Positions 22,831-31,383 of a stretch of DNA of 49,826 nt are shown here, in pieces. The notes under the pieces were generated by a model. It saw nothing but the letters and a program-made list of their open reading frames with translations, did no database searches and was not told the origin of the DNA. The position numbers and the translations under genes were made by a program. This DNA comes from JBDTNK01 sp039933775. GTDB taxonomy: Bacteria > Chloroflexota > Limnocylindria > QHBO01. The stretch spans positions 1-49,826 of the forward strand of contig JBDTNK010000010.1 in NCBI GenBank assembly GCA_039933775.1, in the 5' to 3' direction. Position 1 is the stretch's first letter. Each line of letters opens with the position of its first letter.

Positions 22831-23496
22831 CTACGCGAGGTCCTTGTCCTCCATCTCCCAGGCGTGATCGAGCGCATGGAAGGCGGTGTGTCGGATCAGG
22901 AACGGGACGGTCCAGCTTCGGCCCGCCTTCTTGCCCTCGGCGTTGTGATCGCGGATGCCGGCAAGGAAGTTGGCGCGGTGCGTGCGCAGTCCATCATCGG
23001 TGAAGATGGCACCCTCAGGGGTGTGCACGCCCACCCTACGACCGAAGTCGCCCTCCTCGTTGCGAAACACGTGGGCGACGATCTCGTCACGGTCGCGACC
23101 ACCACCGCGAGGGCCCTTCGCCATCTCGGCTGAGACGCGTGCGGCGACGTCGTCGAAGAAGCGCCACGCCGCCTGGAGCAGCGCAAGCTTGCGCTCGATC
23201 TCGCCCGCCGGCATCGGTCCCTGTTCGAACGAGGACGCGGCGAAGGAGATTCCCCAGAAATCGGTCGATCCGACGCCGACATGGTCCTCGACGATGTCGA
23301 GCGCGCCGGCTGCGTCGAACTCGGCTTCGAATCCCGCAAGGCGCGCCACGGGGCGGTAGCGTTCGCGGTACGCCTCAAGGGCCTCGATCGCGGCGTCGGG
23401 CGTCTTGGCGCCACGACTCCAGCCAGGCCAGTCGATGGCGATGGCGACGGCCCTCTTCTCCTTCGGACCGTGTTGGACGACCATGCGGACGGACAT
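22831..23496 (-). CDS. Hypothetical protein with DinB-like C-terminal His motif
   Basis: 221 residues. The N-terminal RAVAIAIDWPGWSRGAKTPD and AAIEALEAYRERY resemble a HicB-like beta/alpha unit. The C-terminal PFLIRHTAFHALDHAWEMED has spaced histidines like those of DinB/YfiT helical-bundle proteins, which bind a metal. Members of such families act as thiol-dependent transferases, but nothing here fixes a reaction. It is transcribed on its own from a -10 6 nt before the ATG, convergent with the lipoprotein gene and divergent from the ABC exporter. No frameshift is visible. Confidence 0.8.
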   Translation of the reverse strand: MSVRMVVQHGPKEKRAVAIAIDWPGWSRGAKTPDAAIEALEAYRERYRPVARLAGFEAEFDAAGALDIVEDHVGVGSTDFWGISFAASSFEQGPMPAGEIERKLALLQAAWRFFDDVAARVSAEMAKGPRGGGRDRDEIVAHVFRNEEGDFGRRVGVHTPEGAIFTDDGLRTHRANFLAGIRDHNAEGKKAGRSWTVPFLIRHTAFHALDHAWEMEDKDLA

Positions 23497-23502
23497 CGGT
23501 TG

Positions 23503-23508
23503 ACGGTA
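23503..23508 (-). promoter_or_regulatory. -10 element of the DinB-like gene
   Basis: TACCGT (23508-23503, minus) is 6 nt before the ATG at 23496, giving a leaderless start. Confidence 0.45.
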
Positions 23509-23582
23509 ACACTCGAATTGGCTGCGGAGGCACCGAATGCGAGCGCACTAAAGGCCGATGAGAATTCGCCGCTGCATCGGTC

Positions 23583-23588
23583 TAGAAT
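23583..23588 (+). promoter_or_regulatory. -10 element of the ABC exporter operon
   Basis: TAGAAT is 11 nt before the ATG at 23600, so only about 5 nt of leader are expected. An ATG inside the hexamer is out of frame and was discounted. Confidence 0.5.
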
Positions 23589-23599
23589 GGCGAGCCCCT

Positions 23600-24535
23600 A
23601 TGACGACTCCCGAATCGCTTGTCCATGCCCGCGGCCTGACGAAGCGCTACGCGAACGGCTTCACCGCCGTCGATGGCGTCGACTTCGACGTGCGCCCCGG
23701 CAAGGCATTCGGCTTCCTGGGCCCGAACGGCGCTGGGAAGACGAGCACGATGCGCATGATCGCCTGCTCGAGCCCGGTGACCGAAGGCGAGTTGCGGGTC
23801 ATCGGCATGGATCCGCGCACCCAGGCGCGCGAGATCAAGGCCAAGCTCGGCGTGGTGCCGCAGATCGACAACCTGGACACCGAGCTGACGGTGCGCGAGA
23901 ACCTGGAGATGTACGCGCGTTACTTCGACATCCCGAGCGACGTGGCGAAGAAGCGCACCGATGAGCTGCTCGAGTTCGTCCAGCTCGACGAGCGCGCCAA
24001 AGACCAGGTCGAGCCGCTCTCCGGCGGCATGAAGCGGCGGCTGACGATCGCCCGCGCCCTGATCAACGATCCTAATCTCGTCATCCTGGACGAGCCGACC
24101 ACCGGCCTCGATCCACAGGCGCGACACCTGCTCTGGGAGCGGCTCTACCAGCTCAAACGTCGCGGCGCGACGCTCATCATCACGACGCACTACATGGACG
24201 AGGCCGAGCAGCTGTGCGACCACCTGGTGGTGATGGACAAGGCCCAGATCGTGGCCCAGGGTTCACCGCGGCAGCTCATCGACGAGCACTCGACCAAGGA
24301 AGTGCTCGAGCTTCGGATCAAGGACGCCGCGCGCGACGATCTCAACGGGCAGCTCGACGGCCTCGCTGACCGGATCGAGGAGCTTCCTGACCGCTACCTG
24401 CTCTATACGCAAGACGGCGAGCGCGCCCTGGAGCAGGTCAACCTGCGCAAGATCCCGATCGAGAGCGCCCTCGTTCGGCGGTCGAGCCTGGAGGATGTGT
24501 TCCTGCGCCTGACCGGCCGCTCCCTGGTCGAGTAG
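23600..24535 (+). CDS. ABC exporter ATP-binding protein (NodI/DrrA type)
   Basis: 311 residues. Walker A GPNGAGKTS (41-49, Lys47), Q-loop VVPQIDN, signature LSGGMKRRL (140-148), Walker B LVILDEP (160-166) and switch TTHYMDEAEQLCD are intact. The C-terminal 80 residues (after AQGSPRQLIDEH) form the extension seen in NodI/DrrA ATPases. It powers the two ABC-2 permeases that follow after 4-nt gaps. NodIJ-like and daunorubicin-type exporters carry lipids, drugs or oligosaccharides; the cargo here is unknown. Confidence 0.94.
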   Translation: MTTPESLVHARGLTKRYANGFTAVDGVDFDVRPGKAFGFLGPNGAGKTSTMRMIACSSPVTEGELRVIGMDPRTQAREIKAKLGVVPQIDNLDTELTVRENLEMYARYFDIPSDVAKKRTDELLEFVQLDERAKDQVEPLSGGMKRRLTIARALINDPNLVILDEPTTGLDPQARHLLWERLYQLKRRGATLIITTHYMDEAEQLCDHLVVMDKAQIVAQGSPRQLIDEHSTKEVLELRIKDAARDDLNGQLDGLADRIEELPDRYLLYTQDGERALEQVNLRKIPIESALVRRSSLEDVFLRLTGRSLVE

Positions 24536-24539
24536 CGCC

Positions 24540-25316
24540 ATGACCGTACTGGCCGCGTCCGGCCGCGTCTTCCAGCGCAACTGGCTCGTCTACCGACGCC
24601 TGTGGCGCCGCAGCTTGGCATTCGGCTTCCTGCAGCCGGTGCTCTTCCTGACCGCGATGGGCGTCGGGATCGGCTCGCTGATCGGGACGGGTGACCTCAG
24701 CGCCTTCGGCGGCATCCCATATATCGACTGGCTCGGTCCCGGCCTCCTCGCGGCGATGGCGATGCAGACATCGACCTTCGAATCGACGTACCCGATCATG
24801 AACAAGATCATGTGGGGCCGGAACTACGAGGCGATGCTCTCGACGCCGCTCGGCATCCGCAGCATCCTCTTCGGCGAGCTGGGCTGGGCGGCATTCCGCA
24901 TCGCTTCGCTGGCGACGGTGTTCCTGATCGTCCTGTTCCTGTTCGGCATACCGCGCACGCCGCTGGCCGTACTCGCCATCGGTTTCGCGGTGCTGACCGG
25001 CCTCGCCTTCAGCTCGTGCCTCATCGCGTTCACCGCCACGCAGAAGAACGACGTTGGGTTCAGCGCGATCTTCCGCTTCGTCATCAACCCACTGTTCCTG
25101 TTCAGCGGCACCTTCTTCCCGCTCACCCAGCTCCCCGACTTCGCGCGCGCCATCGCCTGGGCCACGCCCCTTTTCCACGGGGTCGAGCTCATCCGCGGCG
25201 CGGTCCTGAACCAGCTCGACGCCACGGCCGTCCTGCACATCGCCTACCTGCTCGCCATGCTGGGGATCGGCACGTACCTGGCCGAGCGTTTCCTCACCAA
25301 GCGCATGGCGGGCTAG
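24540..25316 (+). CDS. ABC-2 type permease (NodJ-like) 1
   Basis: 258 residues with about six membrane helices. Segments such as YIDWLGPGLLAAMAMQTSTF, FGELGWAAFRIASLATVFLI and NPLFLFSGTFFPLTQLPDF match the NodJ/ABC-2 membrane family. The last is the hallmark LFSGTFFP loop. It follows the ATPase by 4 nt and is followed after 4 nt by a second homologous permease, so the exporter is probably a heterodimer of the two. Confidence 0.9.
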   Translation: MTVLAASGRVFQRNWLVYRRLWRRSLAFGFLQPVLFLTAMGVGIGSLIGTGDLSAFGGIPYIDWLGPGLLAAMAMQTSTFESTYPIMNKIMWGRNYEAMLSTPLGIRSILFGELGWAAFRIASLATVFLIVLFLFGIPRTPLAVLAIGFAVLTGLAFSSCLIAFTATQKNDVGFSAIFRFVINPLFLFSGTFFPLTQLPDFARAIAWATPLFHGVELIRGAVLNQLDATAVLHIAYLLAMLGIGTYLAERFLTKRMAG

Positions 25317-25320
25317 ACCG

Positions 25321-26142
25321 ATGACCACCATCTCGCAGCCGGCCCGGCCCGGTACGCTGGCGACCGCCTGGGCCCGCATCTGGCGCGCGCGACGCCTCGT
25401 CGAGCGCAACATCATGGTCTACCGACACCAATGGATCATCATCGTCAGCGGTGCCTTCGAGCCGATCTTCTACCTGGTCGGCATCGGGCTGGGGCTGGGC
25501 GGCATCGTGCGCGAGGTGCCACTGAGCGACGGCCGCATGGTGGCCTATGCCACGTTCGTGGCGCCGGCCCTCCTCGCGACCGCCGCCATGAACGGCGCCG
25601 TCTTCGAGACGATCTTCAACGTCTTCTTCAAGCTCAACTACGCCAAGACGTACGACGGCGTCCTCGCCACACCGATGGGCATCACCGAGATCGCCATCGG
25701 CGAGATGCTGTGGGCGTTGATGCGCGCGGCGCTGTACGCGGTCGCCATGTTCGTGATCATGCTCGTTGCCGGGCTCATCCTCTCGCCATGGGCGGTGCTC
25801 ATGGTCCCCGCCGCGCTGCTCGTCGCCGCCGCCTTCGCCGCGGCGGGCCTGGCCGGGACGTCCTACCTGCGCACCGTGAACGATTTCGACGTGCCGATGG
25901 GCCTGATCGTGATGCCAATGTTCCTGTTCAGCGGCACCTTCTTCCCGATCAGCATCTATCCGTGGTTCATACAGGTCTTCATGCAGGCCACGCCGCTGTA
26001 CCACGCCATCAGCCTGATCCGCGGCCTGTCGACGGGCATCGTCGGCTGGGCCCAGGTCTGGGACCTCGGGTACCTGCTCGCCTTCTTCGCGATCTGCCTC
26101 TGGATCGCGATGCGCCAGATGGAGCGCAAGCTGATCAAGTAG
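25321..26142 (+). CDS. ABC-2 type permease (NodJ-like) 2
   Basis: 273 residues, paralogous to the previous permease. It shares the MFLFSGTFFPISIYPWF loop, an early HQWIIIVSGAFEPIFYLVGI helix and TPMGITEIAIGEMLWALM. A basic N-terminal cytoplasmic stretch (RARRLVERNIMVYRHQ) precedes the first helix. It is the last gene of the ATPase-permease-permease operon, with no substrate-binding protein, as expected for an exporter. A 380-bp non-coding gap follows. Confidence 0.9.
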   Translation: MTTISQPARPGTLATAWARIWRARRLVERNIMVYRHQWIIIVSGAFEPIFYLVGIGLGLGGIVREVPLSDGRMVAYATFVAPALLATAAMNGAVFETIFNVFFKLNYAKTYDGVLATPMGITEIAIGEMLWALMRAALYAVAMFVIMLVAGLILSPWAVLMVPAALLVAAAFAAAGLAGTSYLRTVNDFDVPMGLIVMPMFLFSGTFFPISIYPWFIQVFMQATPLYHAISLIRGLSTGIVGWAQVWDLGYLLAFFAICLWIAMRQMERKLIK

Positions 26143-26522
26143 TGCGGCTGGACGATGACCACGGACGGCGCGGCGTTGCTACGCGCCGCCCGCGGCCATC
26201 CACCAGCCTCATTTTCACCCTGTTGGTAGCGTGGCGGTTGCCATGGGCCTGTTCTGACGACCTTAGGCAGGGTCGCACGGCCTAGAACCGTGGCGTAGAC
26301 GAGAATTCCACGCTTGAATCGGTGTCGCGACGGCGGCCAACAACACCGCCCCGTTGTCTACGGTCGTCATAACAGGCCGTTGGCGACAACTGCCGCCCAT
26401 CGTCGGCGCCCTCGCATGCGGCGCGATGGACAGTCGTGCCAGTCCCACTGGCCAAGGGACCGACGACACGAGCTTCCGCTGTCGGCCCGCCAGTCAGGCT
26501 GGCCGCACGACGGAGGGATCCG
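26143..26522. other. 380-bp non-coding gap between convergent operons
   Basis: I see no credible gene here. It holds a few weak GC stems: GGCGCG/CGCGCC at 26167-26187 with a 9-nt loop, and GCCAG/CTGGC at 26489-26503 with a 5-nt loop. None has a U-run, so an intrinsic terminator is possible but unproven. The region is slightly more AT-rich than its neighbours and probably ends both converging transcripts. Confidence 0.4.
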
Positions 26523-27884
26523 TCAAATCAGCGGTTCGTTCGTCGACTGGCCAGCCACGCTGGCATCGGGCGAGGCGAGCGAGGCGAGCGAGGCGGGCGA
26601 ATCGGAGGAAGTAGGCGACGCATGCGCATCGAGCGAATCGAGCGAGGTGCCGGCGCGGTAGGCATCGGCCAGGATCTCGACGGGGTGGCGCGTGCGAACG
26701 CCGGACGAGTCCTCGATCTGCCAGCGGCACGTCTCGGAGTCGCATGCCGCCTGGGTCGCCCCGGAGCGTCGGAACTTCTCGAAGAGCGGCGCCCCGACGT
26801 CGTGCGCGATCTGCCATCGCTCGGCCTTCAGGCCATACGTGCCCGCGGCCCCACAGCAATCGTGGTCGGAGTCGATGGCGATCATGCCGGGGATGAGCGC
26901 GAAGAGGTCCATCGCCGGGGTGCCGATGCCGTGGCTCTTGAGCTGGCAGGGCGGATGGTACGGGAGCGGCCCCGGCATCGGGCCAAACGCGGTGTCCAGC
27001 GCGCCGCGGTCGTGCATCTCGCTGAGGAGCTCGCAGATGTCCCAGGTGCCGTCGGCGACGGCACGGGCATCGGCGTCGTCGAGGTCGAGCATCTCGCGGT
27101 ACTCGGCTTTCAGCGCGTGCGTGCAGGAGGTCGAGGTGCCGACGATGCGGTAGCCGCGGCGCGCGTAGTCGGCGAGCGATCGAATGTTGCGTCGGGCCTT
27201 CTGCCGCGCGTGGTCGTACATCCCGTTGCTGATGAACGGCAGGCCGCAGCACTCCTGCTCGGGCACGATCACCGACAGGCCGTTGCGCTCGAGGACCTCG
27301 ACCGCCGCGCGGCCGACATCGGGCTCGAAGCCGTTCACCGCGCAGCCGTGGAAGTAGACGACGGTGCGCTCCGGCGGCGCGTCGACGATCCGCGTCCCAC
27401 CGCGACGCCGCCACCACGAGCCGAAGCTGCGCCGCGCGTACGGTCGCAGCGGGCCGCGGCGGTGCACGCCGAGCGTCTTCTCGCCAATCCAGCGCAGGAA
27501 CCGATTGCGCAGCCCGAAGTTGACGAGCGGGGCGAGCGGCACGCCGAAGCGCGCCAGCAGGTCGGTGTCGCTGATGATGCGGTTGCGCAGGCTCGAGCCA
27601 TGCTCCTCCACGATCGCGGCGCGGGCGCGGTTGTTCGTCTCGGCGATGAGCACGTTGGCCGGGCATGCCCGCGTGCAGATGCCGCAGCCCGAGCACAGAT
27701 CGACACTGTGGTCCGGCGGCCCGTCCCAGCGGAAGCGCTGCGCCTGCGGGCCCACGTACTTCGGCCCAGGAAAGAGATCGGTGACGCGTGCCACCGGGCA
27801 GACGGTATTGCACACGTTGCACTTGATGCAGTTGTCGGTGGTGAACGGGACGACGGCGCCGGGTTCCACATCGCGGAACGTCAT
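26523..27884 (-). CDS. glpC: Anaerobic-type glycerol-3-phosphate dehydrogenase subunit C
   Basis: Membrane-associated Fe-S subunit that takes electrons from GlpAB to the quinone pool. 453 residues. Two ferredoxin clusters: CIKCNVCNTVCP (Cys19-29) and CSGCGICTRACP (Cys64-74). Two CCG domains follow, with ECCGLPF and DCCGAAGTYGLKAERW. The C-terminal 50 residues form a Ser/Ala/Asp-rich tail not expected in GlpC (about 400 residues). The tail is encoded by a GAGGCGAGC-type tandem repeat near 26570-26605. ATG 27884 overlaps the glpB stop (ATGA). It is the last gene of the glycerol block. Confidence 0.92.
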   Translation of the reverse strand: MTFRDVEPGAVVPFTTDNCIKCNVCNTVCPVARVTDLFPGPKYVGPQAQRFRWDGPPDHSVDLCSGCGICTRACPANVLIAETNNRARAAIVEEHGSSLRNRIISDTDLLARFGVPLAPLVNFGLRNRFLRWIGEKTLGVHRRGPLRPYARRSFGSWWRRRGGTRIVDAPPERTVVYFHGCAVNGFEPDVGRAAVEVLERNGLSVIVPEQECCGLPFISNGMYDHARQKARRNIRSLADYARRGYRIVGTSTSCTHALKAEYREMLDLDDADARAVADGTWDICELLSEMHDRGALDTAFGPMPGPLPYHPPCQLKSHGIGTPAMDLFALIPGMIAIDSDHDCCGAAGTYGLKAERWQIAHDVGAPLFEKFRRSGATQAACDSETCRWQIEDSSGVRTRHPVEILADAYRAGTSLDSLDAHASPTSSDSPASLASLASPDASVAGQSTNEPLI

Positions 27885-29173
27885 GCCGCACCCCGGACTG
27901 CCGCGGATGGACCGATGGCGCAGCGCGCGGCGCGCGCTGCGCTGGCGATGGCGACCCCGTCGCCGCAACGCTCGGCGAGGTAGTGCATACCGCCCAACGC
28001 GCTGCCCACGACATGGACGTTCTCGAAGGCCGGCGAGCCGTCCGCGGCGAGCGGTCGCAGCTCGTCGTCGACCGTGAAGCCGGCCGCCTCGATCGGATGC
28101 TTCGTGGCCAAAAAGTCGTCGTCGAACCACGCGGCGCGGGCCGGGCCCGTCAGCGCCAGGCCCAGTACCGAGTCGCGCAGCGTGCCGTCGCGCTCGCCGC
28201 GCAGGCCGCCACCGGCGATGCCACCACTGGCCAGCACGAACCGATCCGCCACCAGGCGCAGGGTGCGCGATGCGCTCTCGGTGTGCATCGCCACGACGCG
28301 CCTCCCGTCGCGCTCGACCTCGACCACCGGGAAGCCGAACTGGAAGCGGGCCCCGGCGCCGAGCAACCGGCTGCGCAGCGCTTCGAAGAGCCGCAGGCCC
28401 GGCACGCTGGGCGGCAGGCCCGGCACCTCGAACAGCGGATGGCCCAGGCTGCGCTGCGCATCGCGCAGGACGTCGGCGTGGGCCTCGATCCCGAGCACCG
28501 CGGGCAGCCCGATGCGCCAGCGCCCGGTGCGCGGCAGCGCGATGCGGATCGCTTCGAGGGCACGGGCACGCCAGCCCGGATCATCGAAGAAGCGGGCCAG
28601 GTCCAGCGAGCTGAGGTTGTGCACGCGGTCGAGCGTCGGCAGCTCCACGCTCAGGCCGCGAATGCGCGCCGGACGCGTCGCCTGCCACGTCACGCCGGCG
28701 GCGTTGCGTGCCGCGTACGCCGCCCACGCGTCTCGAAAACGCTCGAAATCCACCAGCAGCAGTCCCTCATCGCTGCCCCATGGCTGCAGCGCCGCCAGCT
28801 GCGCGGATGGCGCCACCGAGACCGGACGCACCCCACCGATCGGTGTCACGACCGAGGCGAACGGCGTGTCGAGTCCTCCCTCGTAGGGCAGCCCTGCTGC
28901 CGCGACCTGTCCGCTAAGCAGCGCCAGCGCCGCCTCGACGTCGCCGGCCAGGCGGTGGTAGGGATGTCGCTCATCGGCGGAGAGCCAGCGCAGGCCCTCC
29001 CGCGCGTTCTCGGCACGCGGCGGGGCGGCGATGTCGAGCGCGCCATGGCTCCAGTGCGTGGCGGCCATGCCCTTGGCGGCCACGAAGACGCTCGCACCTG
29101 CCTCTGCCAGCGCGATGCCCGCGCTCAGCCCCGACAGGCCCGCGCCGATGACGACGACGTCAGCCGACGGCAT
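27881..29173 (-). CDS. glpB: Anaerobic-type glycerol-3-phosphate dehydrogenase subunit B
   Basis: 430-residue flavoprotein subunit that partners GlpA. It has the FAD motif VVVIGAGLSGLSAGIALAEA, VVAMHTESASRTLRLVADRF, ASGGIAGGGLRGERDG and, near the C-terminus, FENVHVVGSALGGMHYLAER, all typical of GlpB. The ATG at 29173 overlaps the end of glpA by 14 bases, and the stop overlaps glpC, so the three subunits are coupled. It is cytoplasmic and held at the membrane through GlpC. Named 'anaerobic' from E. coli, but such GlpABC complexes also occur in aerobes. Confidence 0.9.
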   Translation of the reverse strand: MPSADVVVIGAGLSGLSAGIALAEAGASVFVAAKGMAATHWSHGALDIAAPPRAENAREGLRWLSADERHPYHRLAGDVEAALALLSGQVAAAGLPYEGGLDTPFASVVTPIGGVRPVSVAPSAQLAALQPWGSDEGLLLVDFERFRDAWAAYAARNAAGVTWQATRPARIRGLSVELPTLDRVHNLSSLDLARFFDDPGWRARALEAIRIALPRTGRWRIGLPAVLGIEAHADVLRDAQRSLGHPLFEVPGLPPSVPGLRLFEALRSRLLGAGARFQFGFPVVEVERDGRRVVAMHTESASRTLRLVADRFVLASGGIAGGGLRGERDGTLRDSVLGLALTGPARAAWFDDDFLATKHPIEAAGFTVDDELRPLAADGSPAFENVHVVGSALGGMHYLAERCGDGVAIASAARAARCAIGPSAAVRGAA

Positions 29174-30779
29174 GCCTGGCCTCCCCGGGTGTCGTGCCGG
29201 ACAGGCTGTCGACGGCAAGCGTGCCGCGATAGATGCCGCTTTCGAAGATGAGCTCCTGCAGCTGCTGCTCCCAGGCGATCGGGCGGCTGCCCCGGAATCG
29301 CTCCCGCAGGAAGCCGACCAGGGTGTCGTTCGGCTCAGGGGCCTGGGGCGGCAGGAGCCCCGCGTCGCGTCGCGCGGCGAGCATGGCCGCCGCGCGGCAG
29401 GTGCAGAACGCACCCTGGCACGGGCCCATCCCGAGCCGCGTCGTGCGGCGCAGGTCGTCGATCGATGAATCGCCGTGCTCCTCGATCGCGGCCTCGAGCC
29501 GCTGGCGAGTCACGATCTCGCACTCGCAGATCAGATCGGCGTCGCCGCCGCCGTGCGCCTCGATCGCCTCCAGGCGTTCGCCCAGCCAATACGTACGCCC
29601 CATGCCGCCCGGCAGTGGCTCGTCGGCGGTGCGGCAGGCGACCCGGTTGCCGAGTGACCGGCAGACGGCATCGGCGGTCTGCTCGGCCATGAGGCGGTAC
29701 GTCGTCAGCTTGCCGCCGACGATGCTGAAGAAGCCCGCCACGCCGTCGCGCCGTCCGTGGTCGATGACGTGATGCCCGCGGCTGATCTCGCGCGACGCCT
29801 CGTCGCCCGAGGCGGTCATGCCCTCCTCGTCGTAGAGCGGTCGCGCGCCCGCGTAGGCGCGCATCACGCGCGCCGCCGATAGGCCCGGCACCAGGCGATC
29901 ACCATCCGCCAGCAGCGCCTGGACCTCCGGCTCGGTGACGCGCGCGTCGTCGGGATCCTCGACCGTGATGTCGGTCGTGCCCAGGATCGAGACGGTCCCG
30001 ACCGGCACGATGATGTCGCCATCACCGGGCATCGCGCAGCGGTTCACGACGGCGTGCGTCAGGCGCCGGTTCATGATCAGCATCGATCCCTTGCCCGGTG
30101 CCATGTGCAGCTCCGCGCCGGCAAGCGCCGCCACCTGCCCGGCCCACGCCCCGGCGGCGGAGACGGCCACGGCGCAGACGACCCGGCGCCGCTCGCCGGT
30201 CCGGCTATCCTCGAGCAGCGCGGCTTCGATCCCGCCGCTCGCATCGCGGTCGAAGCCGATGACCGCGTGGTAGCGCCACGCCTGCGCTCCGTGAGCACGG
30301 GCGCTGGCAAGGTTGCCATCGATCAGGTCCCACGGCTCGAGGGAGGCATCGGGCACTCGGAAGGCGCGCCGGATGCGGCGATTGAGCTGTGGCTCGGCCC
30401 GGAACAGGTCCGCCAGCGAGATCTCCTCGCAGGGAATGCCGGTCTGCGCACAGGCCTGCTCAAAGCGGTCGACGTAGTCGTCCGGGTCGTCCGGCGTCGC
30501 CACGAAATAGCCGCCGGTCAGTTCGAGCGCGGATGCGGCGATGCGTCGCAGCACGGTGTTCTCGGCGATGCAATCGCGGGCGGCAACCGGGTCCTTGACG
30601 GCGTAGCGACCGCCAGAGTGCAGCAGCCCGTGGTACCGGCCGCTGGTGCCCGACCCGAAGTCGCCGCGCTCGACGAGCAGCGCCCGCAGCCCGCGCATGG
30701 CAACGTCGCGCAGCAGACCGGCGCCGGTAGCCCCACCGCCGATGACGAGGACGTCGACCTCGTGGCTACCCGACGTCAC
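29160..30779 (-). CDS. glpA: FAD-dependent glycerol-3-phosphate dehydrogenase subunit A
   Basis: Oxidises G3P to dihydroxyacetone phosphate. 539 residues from GTG 30779. VLVIGGGATGAGLLRDVAMR binds FAD, and GTSGRYHGLLHSGGRY, GKGSMLIMNRR and GGKLTTYRLMAEQTAD are G3P-dehydrogenase motifs. The C-terminal part has a BFD-like 2Fe-2S domain (ICECEIV and GMGPCQGAFC), which marks GlpA rather than GlpD. GTG is chosen over ATG 30809 because the intervening residues do not fit the family start. It overlaps pgsA upstream by 14 bases and glpB downstream by 14. Confidence 0.93.
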   Translation of the reverse strand: MTSGSHEVDVLVIGGGATGAGLLRDVAMRGLRALLVERGDFGSGTSGRYHGLLHSGGRYAVKDPVAARDCIAENTVLRRIAASALELTGGYFVATPDDPDDYVDRFEQACAQTGIPCEEISLADLFRAEPQLNRRIRRAFRVPDASLEPWDLIDGNLASARAHGAQAWRYHAVIGFDRDASGGIEAALLEDSRTGERRRVVCAVAVSAAGAWAGQVAALAGAELHMAPGKGSMLIMNRRLTHAVVNRCAMPGDGDIIVPVGTVSILGTTDITVEDPDDARVTEPEVQALLADGDRLVPGLSAARVMRAYAGARPLYDEEGMTASGDEASREISRGHHVIDHGRRDGVAGFFSIVGGKLTTYRLMAEQTADAVCRSLGNRVACRTADEPLPGGMGRTYWLGERLEAIEAHGGGDADLICECEIVTRQRLEAAIEEHGDSSIDDLRRTTRLGMGPCQGAFCTCRAAAMLAARRDAGLLPPQAPEPNDTLVGFLRERFRGSRPIAWEQQLQELIFESGIYRGTLAVDSLSGTTPGEARHAVG

Positions 30780-31383
30780 GATCGTGGCCCAGCAGCAGGG
30801 GCGCAGCACCGCGCAGGTAGTCGAGGCCGCTCACCACGGTCAGCAGCGTGGCGAGCACCATGAGCCACAGGCCGCCCACCGCCAGCGCATCGACCGCCTG
30901 GCTGCCGATGCCGGCCAGTGGGCCGCCGCTGCGGCCGTCGAAGGCCAGCAGCAGCACCGCCATGGCCACGAGCGTGATGAGCGTCTTGCTCTTGCCCAGC
31001 GCGCGCGCGGCGATCACCACGTCTGCGGCCGCGGCCACCTGGCGCACGCCCTGCACAATGAGCTCACGGATCAGGATGGTGGCCACGATCCAGGTCGGCA
31101 GCAGGCCAACCTCGACCATGACGACGAGCACGCCCGCCACCAACACCTTGTCGGCGGTCAGGTCCATGAACACCCCCAGCGGCGAGACCTGGCCGCGTGC
31201 CCGCGCGATCCGGCCATCCAGATAGTCGGTCGCCGCCGCCGCGGCGAAGACAACGAAGGCCAGGATCCCCGATCCGGGGAAGCCCAGCAGGACGAGCACG
31301 ATGACGACCGGGGTGGCGGCGATGCGCGCGACGCCCAGCAGGTTCGGGATGCTCGTCAGGCTCGAGCGCGTCCTGGTGGTCAC
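30766..31383 (-). CDS. pgsA: CDP-diacylglycerol-glycerol-3-phosphate phosphatidyltransferase
   Basis: Makes phosphatidylglycerol phosphate from CDP-diacylglycerol and G3P in the inner membrane. 205 residues, several membrane helices, and the CDP-alcohol phosphotransferase signature DYLDGRIARARGQVSPLG continuing to GVFMDLTADK. This matches DG(x)2AR(x)8G(x)3D(x)3D exactly. IPNLLGVARIAATP at the start is typical of PgsA. It lies inside the glycerol block, overlapping ptsI by ATGA and glpA by 14 bases. Its substrate G3P is made by GlpK a few genes upstream. Another CDP-alcohol transferase specificity is less likely. Confidence 0.9.
   Translation of the reverse strand: MTTRTRSSLTSIPNLLGVARIAATPVVIVLVLLGFPGSGILAFVVFAAAAATDYLDGRIARARGQVSPLGVFMDLTADKVLVAGVLVVMVEVGLLPTWIVATILIRELIVQGVRQVAAAADVVIAARALGKSKTLITLVAMAVLLLAFDGRSGGPLAGIGSQAVDALAVGGLWLMVLATLLTVVSGLDYLRGAAPLLLGHDRDVG

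Noticed and set aside
22831..23496. HicB-type antitoxin of a toxin-antitoxin pair
   Set aside because: The N-terminus is only vaguely HicB-like, the protein is too long, and no HicA-like toxin gene is adjacent.
24403..25415. Minus-strand open frames opposite the exporter genes
   Set aside because: The plus strand encodes an intact ATPase with Walker and signature motifs and two permeases joined by 4-nt gaps. The opposite frames lack any motif.
26143..26522. GC hairpins as an intrinsic terminator between converging operons
   Set aside because: Stems are 5-6 bp with no U-run; not strong enough to call.
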